5,655 nucleotides of DNA, from assembly GCA_021776885.1 (NCBI GenBank), contig JAJFFA010000457.1:1-5655 (forward strand). The letters run 5' to 3'. The stretch comes from Planctomycetota bacterium (GTDB taxonomy: Bacteria; Planctomycetota; UBA1135; GCA-002686595). Below the pieces are notes generated by a model. It was not told the DNA's origin and searched no databases. It was given only the letters and a program-made list of their open reading frames with translations. Shown in pieces: positions 1-5,518 of the stretch (the stretch's first letter is position 1; each line of letters opens with the position of its first letter). The translations under genes were made by a program, and so were the position numbers.

Positions 1-1214
1 GAGACGCGCAGGCCCTCGAACTCCTCGTGGCGGATGGCGACGACGAAGATCCGGTGCTCGCTCCAGAGGTGCTTCTGAAGCTCGGCCGTGTCGATGCCCT
101 CGAGCTGGACCGTGGCGATGCCGAAGGCTCGTCCGGGGTCGAGGTTGGTGTGCAGGTGCACCCGATCGTGGCTGTCGAGGCGCCGTGCCCAGCGGTCACG
201 CAGGTAGGCCAGGCGCAGGGCCTTGCGCTCCGGTCCGATGCCCTCGTGGAAGGTCAGGGCGTCCGCGATGGCGAGGATGGGGGGGATGGGGTGGGTGCCG
301 ATCTCCTCGAACTTGCGGATGTCGTCGTCCTGAGTCTCCTTGGAGGCCATCAGCGACCACAGGCCTGCGATGTGCTCCTTGCGCACGGAAAGCATGCCGG
401 TGCCGAAGGGCGCGAAGAGCCACTTGTGCAGGCTGGTCGCGTAGTAGTCGCACTCGAGGTCGTCGCGCCGGAAGGGGAACTGGGCGAAGGCGTGGGCTCC
501 GTCGACCAGGACCGGGATGCCACGCTCGCGGCCCAACCGGACCACGTCGCGCACCGGGAAGACCTGGCCGGTCAGGAAGACGACGTGCGAGACCAGGATC
601 AGGCGCGTGCGCTCGGTGATGTGCTCGGCGTAGCCGCGCACCACGCTGGCGGGGTCGTCCACCGGAACCGGCACCGAGAACTGCACCAGGCGGATGCCGT
701 CGCGGCGCTCGCGCTGCTTCCAGGTGGTGACCATGCGCGGGTAGTCCTGGGTGGTGCACAGGACCTCGTCCCCGGGCTCCAGGTCGAAGCCGAACTGCAG
801 GGCCTGGAGTCCCTCGGAGGCGTTGCGCGTGATGGCCACCTCCTCCCTGTCGGCCCCGAAGAGCCGCGCCAGGCGCGTGCGCACGGTCTCCTTCTGTGGC
901 TCCTGGTGGCGCCACATGGTGTAGGCCGGAGCGGCGTTGGCGTGGGCCAGGTGGCGTGCCATGGCCTGTTGCACGGGGAGCGGGGCTGGCGAGACGCCCC
1001 CGTTGTTGAAGTTGACCATCGAGCGGTCGGCGCTGAAGGCGGCCTGGACCCGACCCCAGTAGGCCTCGTCCTGGGCCAGGTCGGCGGCCTGGCCGGGGTG
1101 CGCAGCGAGCTCGGCGGCGATGGCCAGGGCGTCGGGCTCGAGGGCGAGTGCGCTGGGAGCGAGACTCGGCAGACCCAGGGCGCCGATCCCTCCGAGGAAG
1201 CTGCGACGGTTCAT
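1..1214 (-). CDS. Tat-exported class V aminotransferase-fold PLP enzyme (isopenicillin N epimerase-like), 3' end outside window
   Basis: Open from ATG at 1214 to the left edge: 404 codons, no stop. Family members usually have about 400-440 residues including signal, so only a few dozen C-terminal residues are probably missing. The N-terminus MNRRSFLGGIGALG carries a twin-arginine motif (R3-R4-S-F-L) and hydrophobic stretch, with a plausible cleavage after A-L-A at 22-24, so the enzyme is probably folded with its cofactor in the cytoplasm and then exported. Fold type I PLP landmarks: N-A-S-E-G at 131-135 (phosphate-side loop), V-D-G-A-H with D238 (contacts the pyridine nitrogen) and H241, and S-L-H-K-W with K264 as the Schiff-base lysine. 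The early F-N-N-G-G-V-S-P and Y-T-M-W-R segments are typical of the isopenicillin N epimerase/cysteine desulfurase-like branch. Substrate and reaction (epimerase, lyase or desulfurase) cannot be read from sequence. No beta-lactam genes are nearby, so the epimerase name is only a family label. Confidence 0.9.
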   Translation of the reverse strand, partial: MNRRSFLGGIGALGLPSLAPSALALEPDALAIAAELAAHPGQAADLAQDEAYWGRVQAAFSADRSMVNFNNGGVSPAPLPVQQAMARHLAHANAAPAYTMWRHQEPQKETVRTRLARLFGADREEVAITRNASEGLQALQFGFDLEPGDEVLCTTQDYPRMVTTWKQRERRDGIRLVQFSVPVPVDDPASVVRGYAEHITERTRLILVSHVVFLTGQVFPVRDVVRLGRERGIPVLVDGAHAFAQFPFRRDDLECDYYATSLHKWLFAPFGTGMLSVRKEHIAGLWSLMASKETQDDDIRKFEEIGTHPIPPILAIADALTFHEGIGPERKALRLAYLRDRWARRLDSHDRVHLHTNLDPGRAFGIATVQLEGIDTAELQKHLWSEHRIFVVAIRHEEFEGLRV

Positions 1215-1220
1215 GGGCGC

Positions 1221-1226
1221 ATCATA
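1221..1226 (-). promoter_or_regulatory. Candidate -10 box of the aminotransferase gene
   Basis: Read on the minus strand this is TATGAT, five of six matches to TATAAT, ending 6 nt before the ATG at 1214. Transcription starting about 7 nt downstream would begin at or next to the start codon, giving a leaderless mRNA. The 12 nt before the ATG contain no Shine-Dalgarno sequence. No good -35 hexamer is seen at 16-18 bp spacing. The site lies in the 86-bp divergent gap shared with the ABM gene. Confidence 0.4.
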
Positions 1227-1300
1227 AGCCTTTGGCGGTTGCCCTTGCCCAGGCGATCGGGCGACGATCTGCTGTGCCCCGGAAACGAAACGACAAGCCC

Positions 1301-1585
1301 ATGCTCACCATCATCGCCAGCATCCAGGCCCATCCCGACAGGGTCGACCTGGTCAAGTCCGAGCTCGAGAAGCTGGTCCCCGTGACCCGCGCCGAGGCGG
1401 GCTGCAGCCAGTACGACCTGCACCAGGACAACGAGGACCCCGCCCACTTCGTCTTCTACGAGAGCTGGGAGACCCGCGATCTGTGGCAAGCGCACCTCCA
1501 GGCGCCGCACATCGCGGCCTGGAGGAAAGCCGCGGACGGTGCGCTGGCGGGCTTCCGGGTGCATGAGCTGAGCCGGGTCGACTGA
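1301..1585 (+). CDS. Antibiotic biosynthesis monooxygenase (ABM/YgiN-like) domain protein
   Basis: This 94-residue protein fills a single ABM domain, a dimeric ferredoxin-like alpha+beta barrel. Visible family features are the first strand M-L-T-I-I-A-S-I-Q-A, the helix P-D-R-V-D-L-V-K-S-E-L at 12-22, A-G-C-S-Q-Y-D-L-H at 33-41, F-V-F-Y-E-S-W at 50-56, and H65 and H70 in the A-H-L-Q-A-P-H segment. Some family members are cofactor-free quinol or polyketide monooxygenases, while many have no known activity, so no substrate is claimed. The frame stays open upstream to 1148, but the ATG at 1301 begins exactly at the first domain strand and the extension overlaps the divergent aminotransferase start. 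The 12 nt before the ATG show no Shine-Dalgarno; a GGAAA lies 15 nt away. No signal peptide, so probably cytoplasmic. The DUF3052 gene follows 57 bp downstream on the same strand. Confidence 0.87.
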   Translation: MLTIIASIQAHPDRVDLVKSELEKLVPVTRAEAGCSQYDLHQDNEDPAHFVFYESWETRDLWQAHLQAPHIAAWRKAADGALAGFRVHELSRVD

Positions 1586-1629
1586 AGCGGGTCGAGCGAG
1601 CTGGGCGCGCGCCGCCCCCGGCCGGCGGG

Positions 1630-1635
1630 TACACT
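1630..1635 (+). promoter_or_regulatory. Candidate -10 box of the DUF3052 gene
   Basis: TACACT matches TATAAT at four of six positions, including the key TA...T, and ends 7 nt before the ATG at 1643. This is the spacing expected for a leaderless transcript. No -35 is seen; the position 17 bp upstream lies in an all-GC run. A short GC-rich inverted repeat (CCGCC 1612-1616, GGCGG 1624-1628) directly upstream could end ABM transcription but has no T-tract. Alternatively the gene is simply co-transcribed with ABM. Confidence 0.3.
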
Positions 1636-1642
1636 CACGTCC

Positions 1643-2050
1643 ATGCCGGTCGGATACTCAGGCACGCCGCTCGTGAAGAAGCTCGGGATCAAGCCCGGCA
1701 TGCGGGTCGTGTTCGTGCGCGACCCCAAGCACTTCGCGTCGCTCCTGGGGCCCTTGCCCGAGGACGTTCGGCTGCTCTCGCGGGCGGGGCGCGACATGGA
1801 CTACGTGCATCTCTTCGTGCGCGAGCAGGCCGACCTCGAGCGGCGCCTGGCCAACCTCGAGCCGCGCCTGGCGCGGGACGGCACGCTCTGGATCTCGTGG
1901 CCCAAGAAGACCTCGCCCCTGGCCAAGGATCTCTCCGGCAACGGGGTACGGGCTCTGGGCCTGGCGGCAGGTCTGGTGGACGTGAAGGTCTGCGCCGTCG
2001 ACGAGGACTGGTCGGGCCTCAAGTTCGTGCGCCGCGTCTCGCAGCGCTGA
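1643..2050 (+). CDS. DUF3052 family protein
   Basis: This 135-residue protein carries the conserved blocks of DUF3052 along its whole length: G-Y-S-G-T-P-L at 4-10, K-K-L-G-I-K-P-G-M-R-V at 12-22, L-G-P-L-P at 35-39, L-W-I-S-W-P-K-K-T-S at 82-91, and the C-terminal signature V-D-V-K-V-C-A-V-D at 112-120 followed by W-S-G-L-K-F-V-R-R at 123-131. Length is normal and the gene looks intact. No biochemical function is established for the family as far as I know. The L-G-I-K-P-G-M-R-V block resembles the entry to a Rossmann-like sheet, but the glycine-rich cofactor loop is not obvious, so I assign no reaction. There is no signal peptide or membrane segment, so it is probably cytoplasmic. The start is the first ATG of the frame and begins the family-typical N-terminus. 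It converges on the 46-residue gene, the two stop codons being 19 bp apart. Confidence 0.9.
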   Translation: MPVGYSGTPLVKKLGIKPGMRVVFVRDPKHFASLLGPLPEDVRLLSRAGRDMDYVHLFVREQADLERRLANLEPRLARDGTLWISWPKKTSPLAKDLSGNGVRALGLAAGLVDVKVCAVDEDWSGLKFVRRVSQR

Positions 2051-2069
2051 GCGCTCGTTCCGCACGCCG

Positions 2070-2210
2070 TCAGGCGCCGCTGGCCAGGGAGCGACGCAGG
2101 TCCTCGACGTAGGTCTTCAGGGTGGAGTCGAAGCCGAAGACGTAGCGGCCGAGGGCACGGAAGAGCGGTGCACGCCAGCACCAGCGGCCGATGCGCTTGC
2201 CGCGGCTCAT
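2070..2210 (-). CDS. Small basic 46-residue protein coupled to the MarR gene, function unknown
   Basis: The ATG at 2210 overlaps the MarR stop as ATGA and is preceded by the best Shine-Dalgarno in the window (GGGAGG, 5 nt spacing). That is the main evidence that it is translated. I recognise no family. The first half is basic and aromatic (M-S-R-G-K-R-I-G-R-W-C-W-R, then R-A-L-G-R-Y-V-F-G-F); the last 17 residues could form a charged helix (L-K-T-Y-V-E-D-L-R-R-S-L). There is no signal peptide or clear transmembrane segment. It could be a partner of the regulator, a small membrane-surface protein, or, less likely, the displaced C-terminus of the MarR protein. It does not resemble the MarR dimerisation helices. 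A longer frame from 2435 is the MarR gene read in another phase, and only the part from 2210 looks like protein. Confidence 0.6.
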   Translation of the reverse strand: MSRGKRIGRWCWRAPLFRALGRYVFGFDSTLKTYVEDLRRSLASGA

Positions 2211-2521
2211 GCCTTCCTCCCTTCGAGCCCCCGCTCCGAGAGCCACACCAGGCTGCGGCGCGCGTCGCGGGCGTCGGGGCTGCGCTCGAGCACGCCGCGC
2301 GCTTCGAGCCGCGAGATCAGCTCGCTCGTCGCCGCCTGGGAGCGCGCGAAGTGGCGCGCGGCCTCGCCCACGGTCAGGGGGCCGCTCTGCGAGAGGTGCT
2401 CGAGCAGGCCCAGGGCCTCGGGGCTGGGCTGCCACCCGGCCACCGGATCGCGCCGGTGGAAGTGCCGGTAGAGGGCGGAGAAGAGCTCGCTGAAGCGGAG
2501 CGCGTCGTCGCGGGTGCTCAT
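2207..2521 (-). CDS. Short MarR-family winged-helix transcriptional regulator
   Basis: This 104-residue protein has a first helix (D-D-A-L-R-F-S-E-L-F-S-A-L-Y at 5-18), a helix-turn-helix at about 49-80 (L-T-V-G-E-A-A-R-H-F, then recognition helix S-Q-A-A-T-S-E-L-I-S-R-L-E-A-R-G) and a wing at 80-97 with the MarR pattern D83..R85-D86..R88-R89 followed by L-S-E-R-G. MarR proteins usually have about 140-150 residues and use C-terminal helices to dimerise. This one stops seven residues after the wing, so that part is missing and it may dimerise differently. Its ligand is unknown; autoregulation is common in the family. The ATG at 2521 is the first in frame and is preceded by a promoter-like sequence but no Shine-Dalgarno. 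Its stop overlaps the start of the 46-residue gene, so the two form an operon. Confidence 0.85.
   Translation of the reverse strand: MSTRDDALRFSELFSALYRHFHRRDPVAGWQPSPEALGLLEHLSQSGPLTVGEAARHFARSQAATSELISRLEARGVLERSPDARDARRSLVWLSERGLEGRKA
2216..2221 (-). promoter_or_regulatory. Strong Shine-Dalgarno of the 46-residue gene
   Basis: The minus strand reads GGGAGG followed by AAGGC and then ATG, a 5-nt spacing. It lies inside the last codons of the MarR gene and decides the start at 2210. It is the only clear Shine-Dalgarno before any gene in the window, which fits an internal operon gene reached by coupled translation. Confidence 0.7.
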
Positions 2522-2528
2522 GGGGGCG

Positions 2529-2556
2529 ATTCTCGCCGCCCCGAACGTATCGTCAA
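2529..2556 (-). promoter_or_regulatory. Candidate sigma70-like promoter of the MarR operon
   Basis: On the minus strand a TTGACG hexamer (2551-2556, five of six to TTGACA) is followed after 16 bp by GAGAAT (2529-2534, four of six to TATAAT). The -10 ends 7 nt before the ATG at 2521, so transcription would start at or beside the start codon. This is the best -35/-10 pair in the window. I cannot identify a convincing palindromic MarR operator in it. Confidence 0.45.
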
Positions 2557-2574
2557 TCCCGATCGATCCAGGTT

Positions 2575-2646
2575 GCCCGGGCTACCATCGCGCGCCGTTC
2601 TCCCCCTGCACGAGAGGCCTGCCGTCCTCTGGCTCTGGTAGCGGGC
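2575..2646. repeat. Inverted repeat with nested hairpin, possible structured RNA
   Basis: GCTACCA (2581-2587) pairs perfectly with TGGTAGC (2636-2642). The pairing continues outward as GCCC (2575-2578) with GGGC (2643-2646) across a 2-nt bulge. Inside lies a small hairpin, AGAGG (2613-2617) with CCTCT (2626-2630). The 7-bp closing stem recalls a tRNA acceptor, but there are no anticodon or T arms. A 7-bp match at this distance is not rare by chance; the bulged extension and nested hairpin make it more suggestive. It lies just upstream of the MarR promoter candidate. Confidence 0.25.
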
Positions 2647-2765
2647 GGGCAGGTCCGAATTCTTGTCTGGCGCCGGGTCGCGAAGTTCTTGATTCCGGCG
2701 TAGGTGTTTTCTGGAGATTGTTCGCTACGTTTCGCCGCGCTCGACCCCCTTGGGCCGACGGCGCA

Positions 2766-2797
2766 GGGATCGGAGCGAGGGAGCGGGCCCCGATCCC
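2766..2797. repeat. 8-bp perfect inverted repeat
   Basis: GGGATCGG (2766-2773) and CCGATCCC (2790-2797) form an 8-bp stem with a 16-nt loop. No T-tract follows on either strand. It could be a secondary 3'-end structure for the propeller mRNA or a chance pairing in GC-rich DNA. Confidence 0.3.
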
Positions 2798-2846
2798 GGA
2801 CCCGGGTGGCATGAGCTCGCTCGCTACCTCTGGCAGGCCTTCGCGA

Positions 2847-2889
2847 GAGTCACCGGGTGCCAGGGCGTCGTCCCCGCAGCCGGTGACTC
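2847..2889 (-). terminator. Hairpin at the 3' end of the propeller gene (terminator or mRNA 3'-end structure)
   Basis: GAGTCACCGG (2847-2856) and CCGGTGACTC (2880-2889) form a perfect 10-bp stem around a 23-nt loop that has a possible inner GGG/CCC pairing. The stem starts 22 nt past the stop codon of the propeller gene, the usual place for a 3'-end hairpin. No T-run follows on the minus strand, so it is not a classical intrinsic terminator; it may work with a termination factor or protect the mRNA end. A perfect 10-bp stem is unlikely by chance in a gap this short. Confidence 0.5.
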
Positions 2890-2911
2890 CCACACGGCTT
2901 GCCGCTCGGCC

Positions 2912-5518
2912 TCACTGAAACACGATGTTGAGGCCGTCCGAGGTGTTGAAGCCGCTCATGCCCGCCATCGTGTCGCGGAACCAGAACTGGAAGGCGAGGT
3001 CCGCGCCGGCGCTGATGGACGACGCGTAGGGGGCCGCAGCATTCAGGGACAGGACCGCCGTGCCCCCCGAGCTGGCGGCCGCCGGCTGGACGCGGCGCGT
3101 GGCGCCACCGGCGCAGCGCAGGCCATCGCCGAAGGGGGTGCCCGCCAGCCTCTCGGTCCCGAAGAAGATCAGCCCCTGGGTACTGCCCGGAAGGCCGCTG
3201 ATGCTCAGGGTCAGCATCAGGGGCGACGCCATGTCGCTGCCGATCGCCGAGAGGTGCGCCACGCTGCCACTCGAGTTGGCCGTGCTGCTGCAGAAGGTCG
3301 TCCCGAGGGGGTCGCCCGCGTCGACATCGATCAGGTCCAGGCCGTCGCGCTCCCCGACCTCGTTGACGATCGCCGTGCGCGTCGCCGCGTCGAAGGCCAG
3401 TCCCTTCGCCGTCTGGGACAGGGGCACCACGCCGAGCAGTGCCGTGCCCGGACCGGCGGCCGTGTAGATGCGCAGCTGATCGTCGGTGGTGACGTAGAGT
3501 CGATCCCCGTCGATGGCGATGCCCGAGATCTCTCCGCCGGCAGGCAGGCTGCGCACCACGTCACCGTTCGAGGTGCGGTGGACGCGCAGGTCGGCGCCCG
3601 CGAAGTCGTCCGATGACATGTAGACGTACTCCTCCGCGGCGTCGAGCACGATGGGGGACTCGATCGAGTGGCCCGCGCCGGGGGGCGCGTGGGTGGACCA
3701 GCGGAAGCTCCAGGGCGCGAGGTCGTAGCTGTTCAGCGCACCGCGCGCATCACGCACGAACATCTGCGAGCCGTCCGCGCGCAGGACCATGGACTGGGTG
3801 ATCAGGTTCGAGACCGAGTTGAGCTCGATGCGGGTGCGCGTGGCCAGGTCGATGGTCTCCACCAGCCCCGTGTGGGACAGGGTGTACAGGGTGCTGCCGT
3901 CCGGGGAGAGCTCGAGGTCGCGGTTCATCAAGCCCTGTAGCGTGTCGACGACGCTGCTGGCCGCGCCGGCCAGGTCGATGAAGGCCAGGTAGTTCGTGTT
4001 CTCGAAGATGCCATCGGAGAGCGCCACGAAGGCGCGTAGGCCGTCGGGGTGGACCTTGACGACCAGGGGCTCCTCGAGGACGGGCAGGGTGATCAGGGTC
4101 GTGCGGCTCTGGATGTCGACCACGGAGACCGTGCGCGCCCGGCGGTTGGCGACGACCGCGGTACTGCCGTCCGGCGCGAAGTCGGCGTGCCAGGGGCCGA
4201 GGTCGGTCTCGATCCAGGCCTCGACGTTGCGCGTGGAGAGATCGATCAGGCTGACGTTGCCCGACTGAGCGTTGCAGGACAGGGCCACCCCGCCCTGGGG
4301 CGAGAGGGCCACGAAGCGCGGACGATCCCCCTCGGGCAGGGAACCGGTGGGGGTGGTCGAGAGGACGCTGCTCGCGGCCCCCGCGGCGTCGATGATGTGC
4401 AGGCGCTCGGCGATCCCGTACTCGAGGATCGCGACCCGGTTGTCCAGCGGACTGGCCGCCAGGAAGTGCCCGCCGGCCACGGGCAGGGTGGCGACGACAC
4501 TGCGGCTGGCGACGTCGACCACGACGGTGTCGGCGTCGCTGAAGTCGCTGCGCGCGGCCACCGCCACGAGGGAAGCGCCGTCGGCGGAGAGGGCCATGGC
4601 CTCGACGTTGTAGGGCACACCGAGGGCGCTCTCCTGTCCGCTGGCGAGGTCGACGAAGCGCAGGCCGCCGCTGCCGATCACCGCGTGGTTCTTGTCGGCG
4701 CTGATCTGAATCGGGGCACCGCTGGCCGGGTTGATCGCGAAGTCACCCGTGACGCTCATGCTGGCCACGTCGACCTCGAGCACGCGCGCGATCGAGCGCC
4801 GGTTGACGACCGCCACGCTGCCGTCCGGACTGACGGAGACGTCGAGGCCGATCCCGCTGAAGGAGAGCGTCCCGAGGACCTGCCCGCTGGCCAGGTCGTA
4901 GCGCACGAGGTCGGAGTTCAGGCGGTCGAGGACCAGCACGCTGGAGCCGTCGGGCAGGAGCTCGAAGCCCGTGAACTGCTCGACGGTGGTGTCGCCCTCC
5001 TCGAGCAGCAGGATGTCGTCGAAGCGCGACTGCCCGACGCTGGGGAAGGACAGCAGCACGGCGCCGCTGAGCAGGTCGAGCACGTCGATCGTCGCTGAGC
5101 CGGGACCTCCGGCGCAGCCCACCACCGCCCGGCTGCCATCGGGGGTGACCTCGACCTGGTAGCCGCGCGTGCCGGCCAGGCCGTGGGTCGCGATCACCTG
5201 GGCCTGCACCAGGTCGATCACCGAGAGGCTGTCGTCCCCGCGGTTCACGACCACGGCCCGCGTGCCATCCGCGGTCGTGGCCACGTCGCCGGGGCGGTCC
5301 CCGACGGCCAGGGTCGCGCTGCGCAGTCCGGTGCTCGCGTCGAAGAGGTCGACGTTGTCGGTGTCGCGGTGCACCACGACCACCTGTGCCCCATCGCCCG
5401 AGAAGGCCAGGGCCACGGGCAGGTCGCTCTCGCTGGGGGCGTCCAGCGGCAGGAACTCCGGGGCGGACTGCAGGAGGGGGACGGGGAGCAGCAGGGCGGG
5501 GAGCAGGGGGTAGGCCAT
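2912..5518 (-). CDS. Large secreted beta-propeller protein (YVTN/WD-like repeats) with planctomycete-type C-terminal domain
   Basis: 868 residues. Residues 1-19 (M-A-Y-P-L-L-P-A-L-L-L-P-V-P-L-L-Q-S-A) form a hydrophobic signal peptide, unusual in having no basic residue before the core. From about 33 to 735 run some 16 degenerate blades of 35-50 residues, each with a core like S-P-D-G-S-.-A-V-V followed by V-.-V-I-D-L-.-.-.-.-V; clear examples are at 83-115, 226-260, 400-437, 444-482 and 537-570. Sixteen blades suggests two propellers in tandem. An acidic insertion (161-183) interrupts blade 4. Residues 740-868 are a separate domain: F-C-S-S-T-A-N-S-S-G at 742-751, C802, F-Q-F-W-F-R-D at 843-849 and F-N-T-S-D-G-L-N-I-V-F at 857-867, a pattern I recall from many exported planctomycete proteins. 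Such propellers bind proteins, glycans or other ligands; no catalytic residues are evident and the ligand is unknown. The frame extends to ATG 5641, but ATG 5518 puts the signal peptide first. The gene has no Shine-Dalgarno and appears monocistronic. Confidence 0.88.
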   Translation of the reverse strand: MAYPLLPALLLPVPLLQSAPEFLPLDAPSESDLPVALAFSGDGAQVVVVHRDTDNVDLFDASTGLRSATLAVGDRPGDVATTADGTRAVVVNRGDDSLSVIDLVQAQVIATHGLAGTRGYQVEVTPDGSRAVVGCAGGPGSATIDVLDLLSGAVLLSFPSVGQSRFDDILLLEEGDTTVEQFTGFELLPDGSSVLVLDRLNSDLVRYDLASGQVLGTLSFSGIGLDVSVSPDGSVAVVNRRSIARVLEVDVASMSVTGDFAINPASGAPIQISADKNHAVIGSGGLRFVDLASGQESALGVPYNVEAMALSADGASLVAVAARSDFSDADTVVVDVASRSVVATLPVAGGHFLAASPLDNRVAILEYGIAERLHIIDAAGAASSVLSTTPTGSLPEGDRPRFVALSPQGGVALSCNAQSGNVSLIDLSTRNVEAWIETDLGPWHADFAPDGSTAVVANRRARTVSVVDIQSRTTLITLPVLEEPLVVKVHPDGLRAFVALSDGIFENTNYLAFIDLAGAASSVVDTLQGLMNRDLELSPDGSTLYTLSHTGLVETIDLATRTRIELNSVSNLITQSMVLRADGSQMFVRDARGALNSYDLAPWSFRWSTHAPPGAGHSIESPIVLDAAEEYVYMSSDDFAGADLRVHRTSNGDVVRSLPAGGEISGIAIDGDRLYVTTDDQLRIYTAAGPGTALLGVVPLSQTAKGLAFDAATRTAIVNEVGERDGLDLIDVDAGDPLGTTFCSSTANSSGSVAHLSAIGSDMASPLMLTLSISGLPGSTQGLIFFGTERLAGTPFGDGLRCAGGATRRVQPAAASSGGTAVLSLNAAAPYASSISAGADLAFQFWFRDTMAGMSGFNTSDGLNIVFQ

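Larger units (their letters stand above)
2522..2911. other. 390-bp intergenic region without a convincing gene
   Basis: This gap separates the propeller stop from the MarR start, both on the minus strand. Open frames cross it on both strands (for example minus 2582-2893), but their translations are low-complexity, rich in P, G, R and A, and match no family I know. Base composition dips: 2681-2740 holds 32 G/C out of 60, clearly below the flanks, which suggests non-coding DNA. It contains the MarR promoter candidate, three inverted repeats (2575-2646, 2766-2797, 2847-2889) and a near-repeat pair of GAATTCTTG (2657-2665) and GAAGTTCTTG (2682-2691). No tRNA or known riboswitch was recognised. 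Confidence 0.6.

Noticed and set aside
1148..1300. 51-residue N-terminal extension of the ABM protein
   Set aside because: It overlaps the divergent aminotransferase start and its promoter candidate, and the ABM domain begins exactly at ATG 1301.
27..1385. 452-residue open frame on the plus strand opposite the aminotransferase
   Set aside because: It is the complement of a gene with a complete family signature. The translation is rich in G, A, V, E and R with no recognisable domain, as expected from the antisense of GC-rich coding DNA.
2043..2069. Terminator between the convergent DUF3052 and 46-residue genes
   Set aside because: Only short self-palindromes (AGCGCT, GAGCGCTC) overlapping the stop codon are present; no extended stem and no T-tract.
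2581..2665. tRNA-like signals: a 7-bp closing stem and a GGTCCGAAT string resembling a T loop
   Set aside because: The T-loop-like string lies outside the closing stem, its flanks do not pair, and there is no anticodon arm on either strand.
2582..2893. 103-residue minus-strand frame in the gap between propeller and MarR
   Set aside because: P, G, R and A-rich product with no domain; it spans all three inverted repeats and the lower-GC stretch and has no ribosome-binding site.
4049..5098. 349-residue plus-strand open frame inside the propeller gene
   Set aside because: Antisense shadow: low-complexity D, G, R, V and A-rich product, while the opposite strand carries clear propeller blades.
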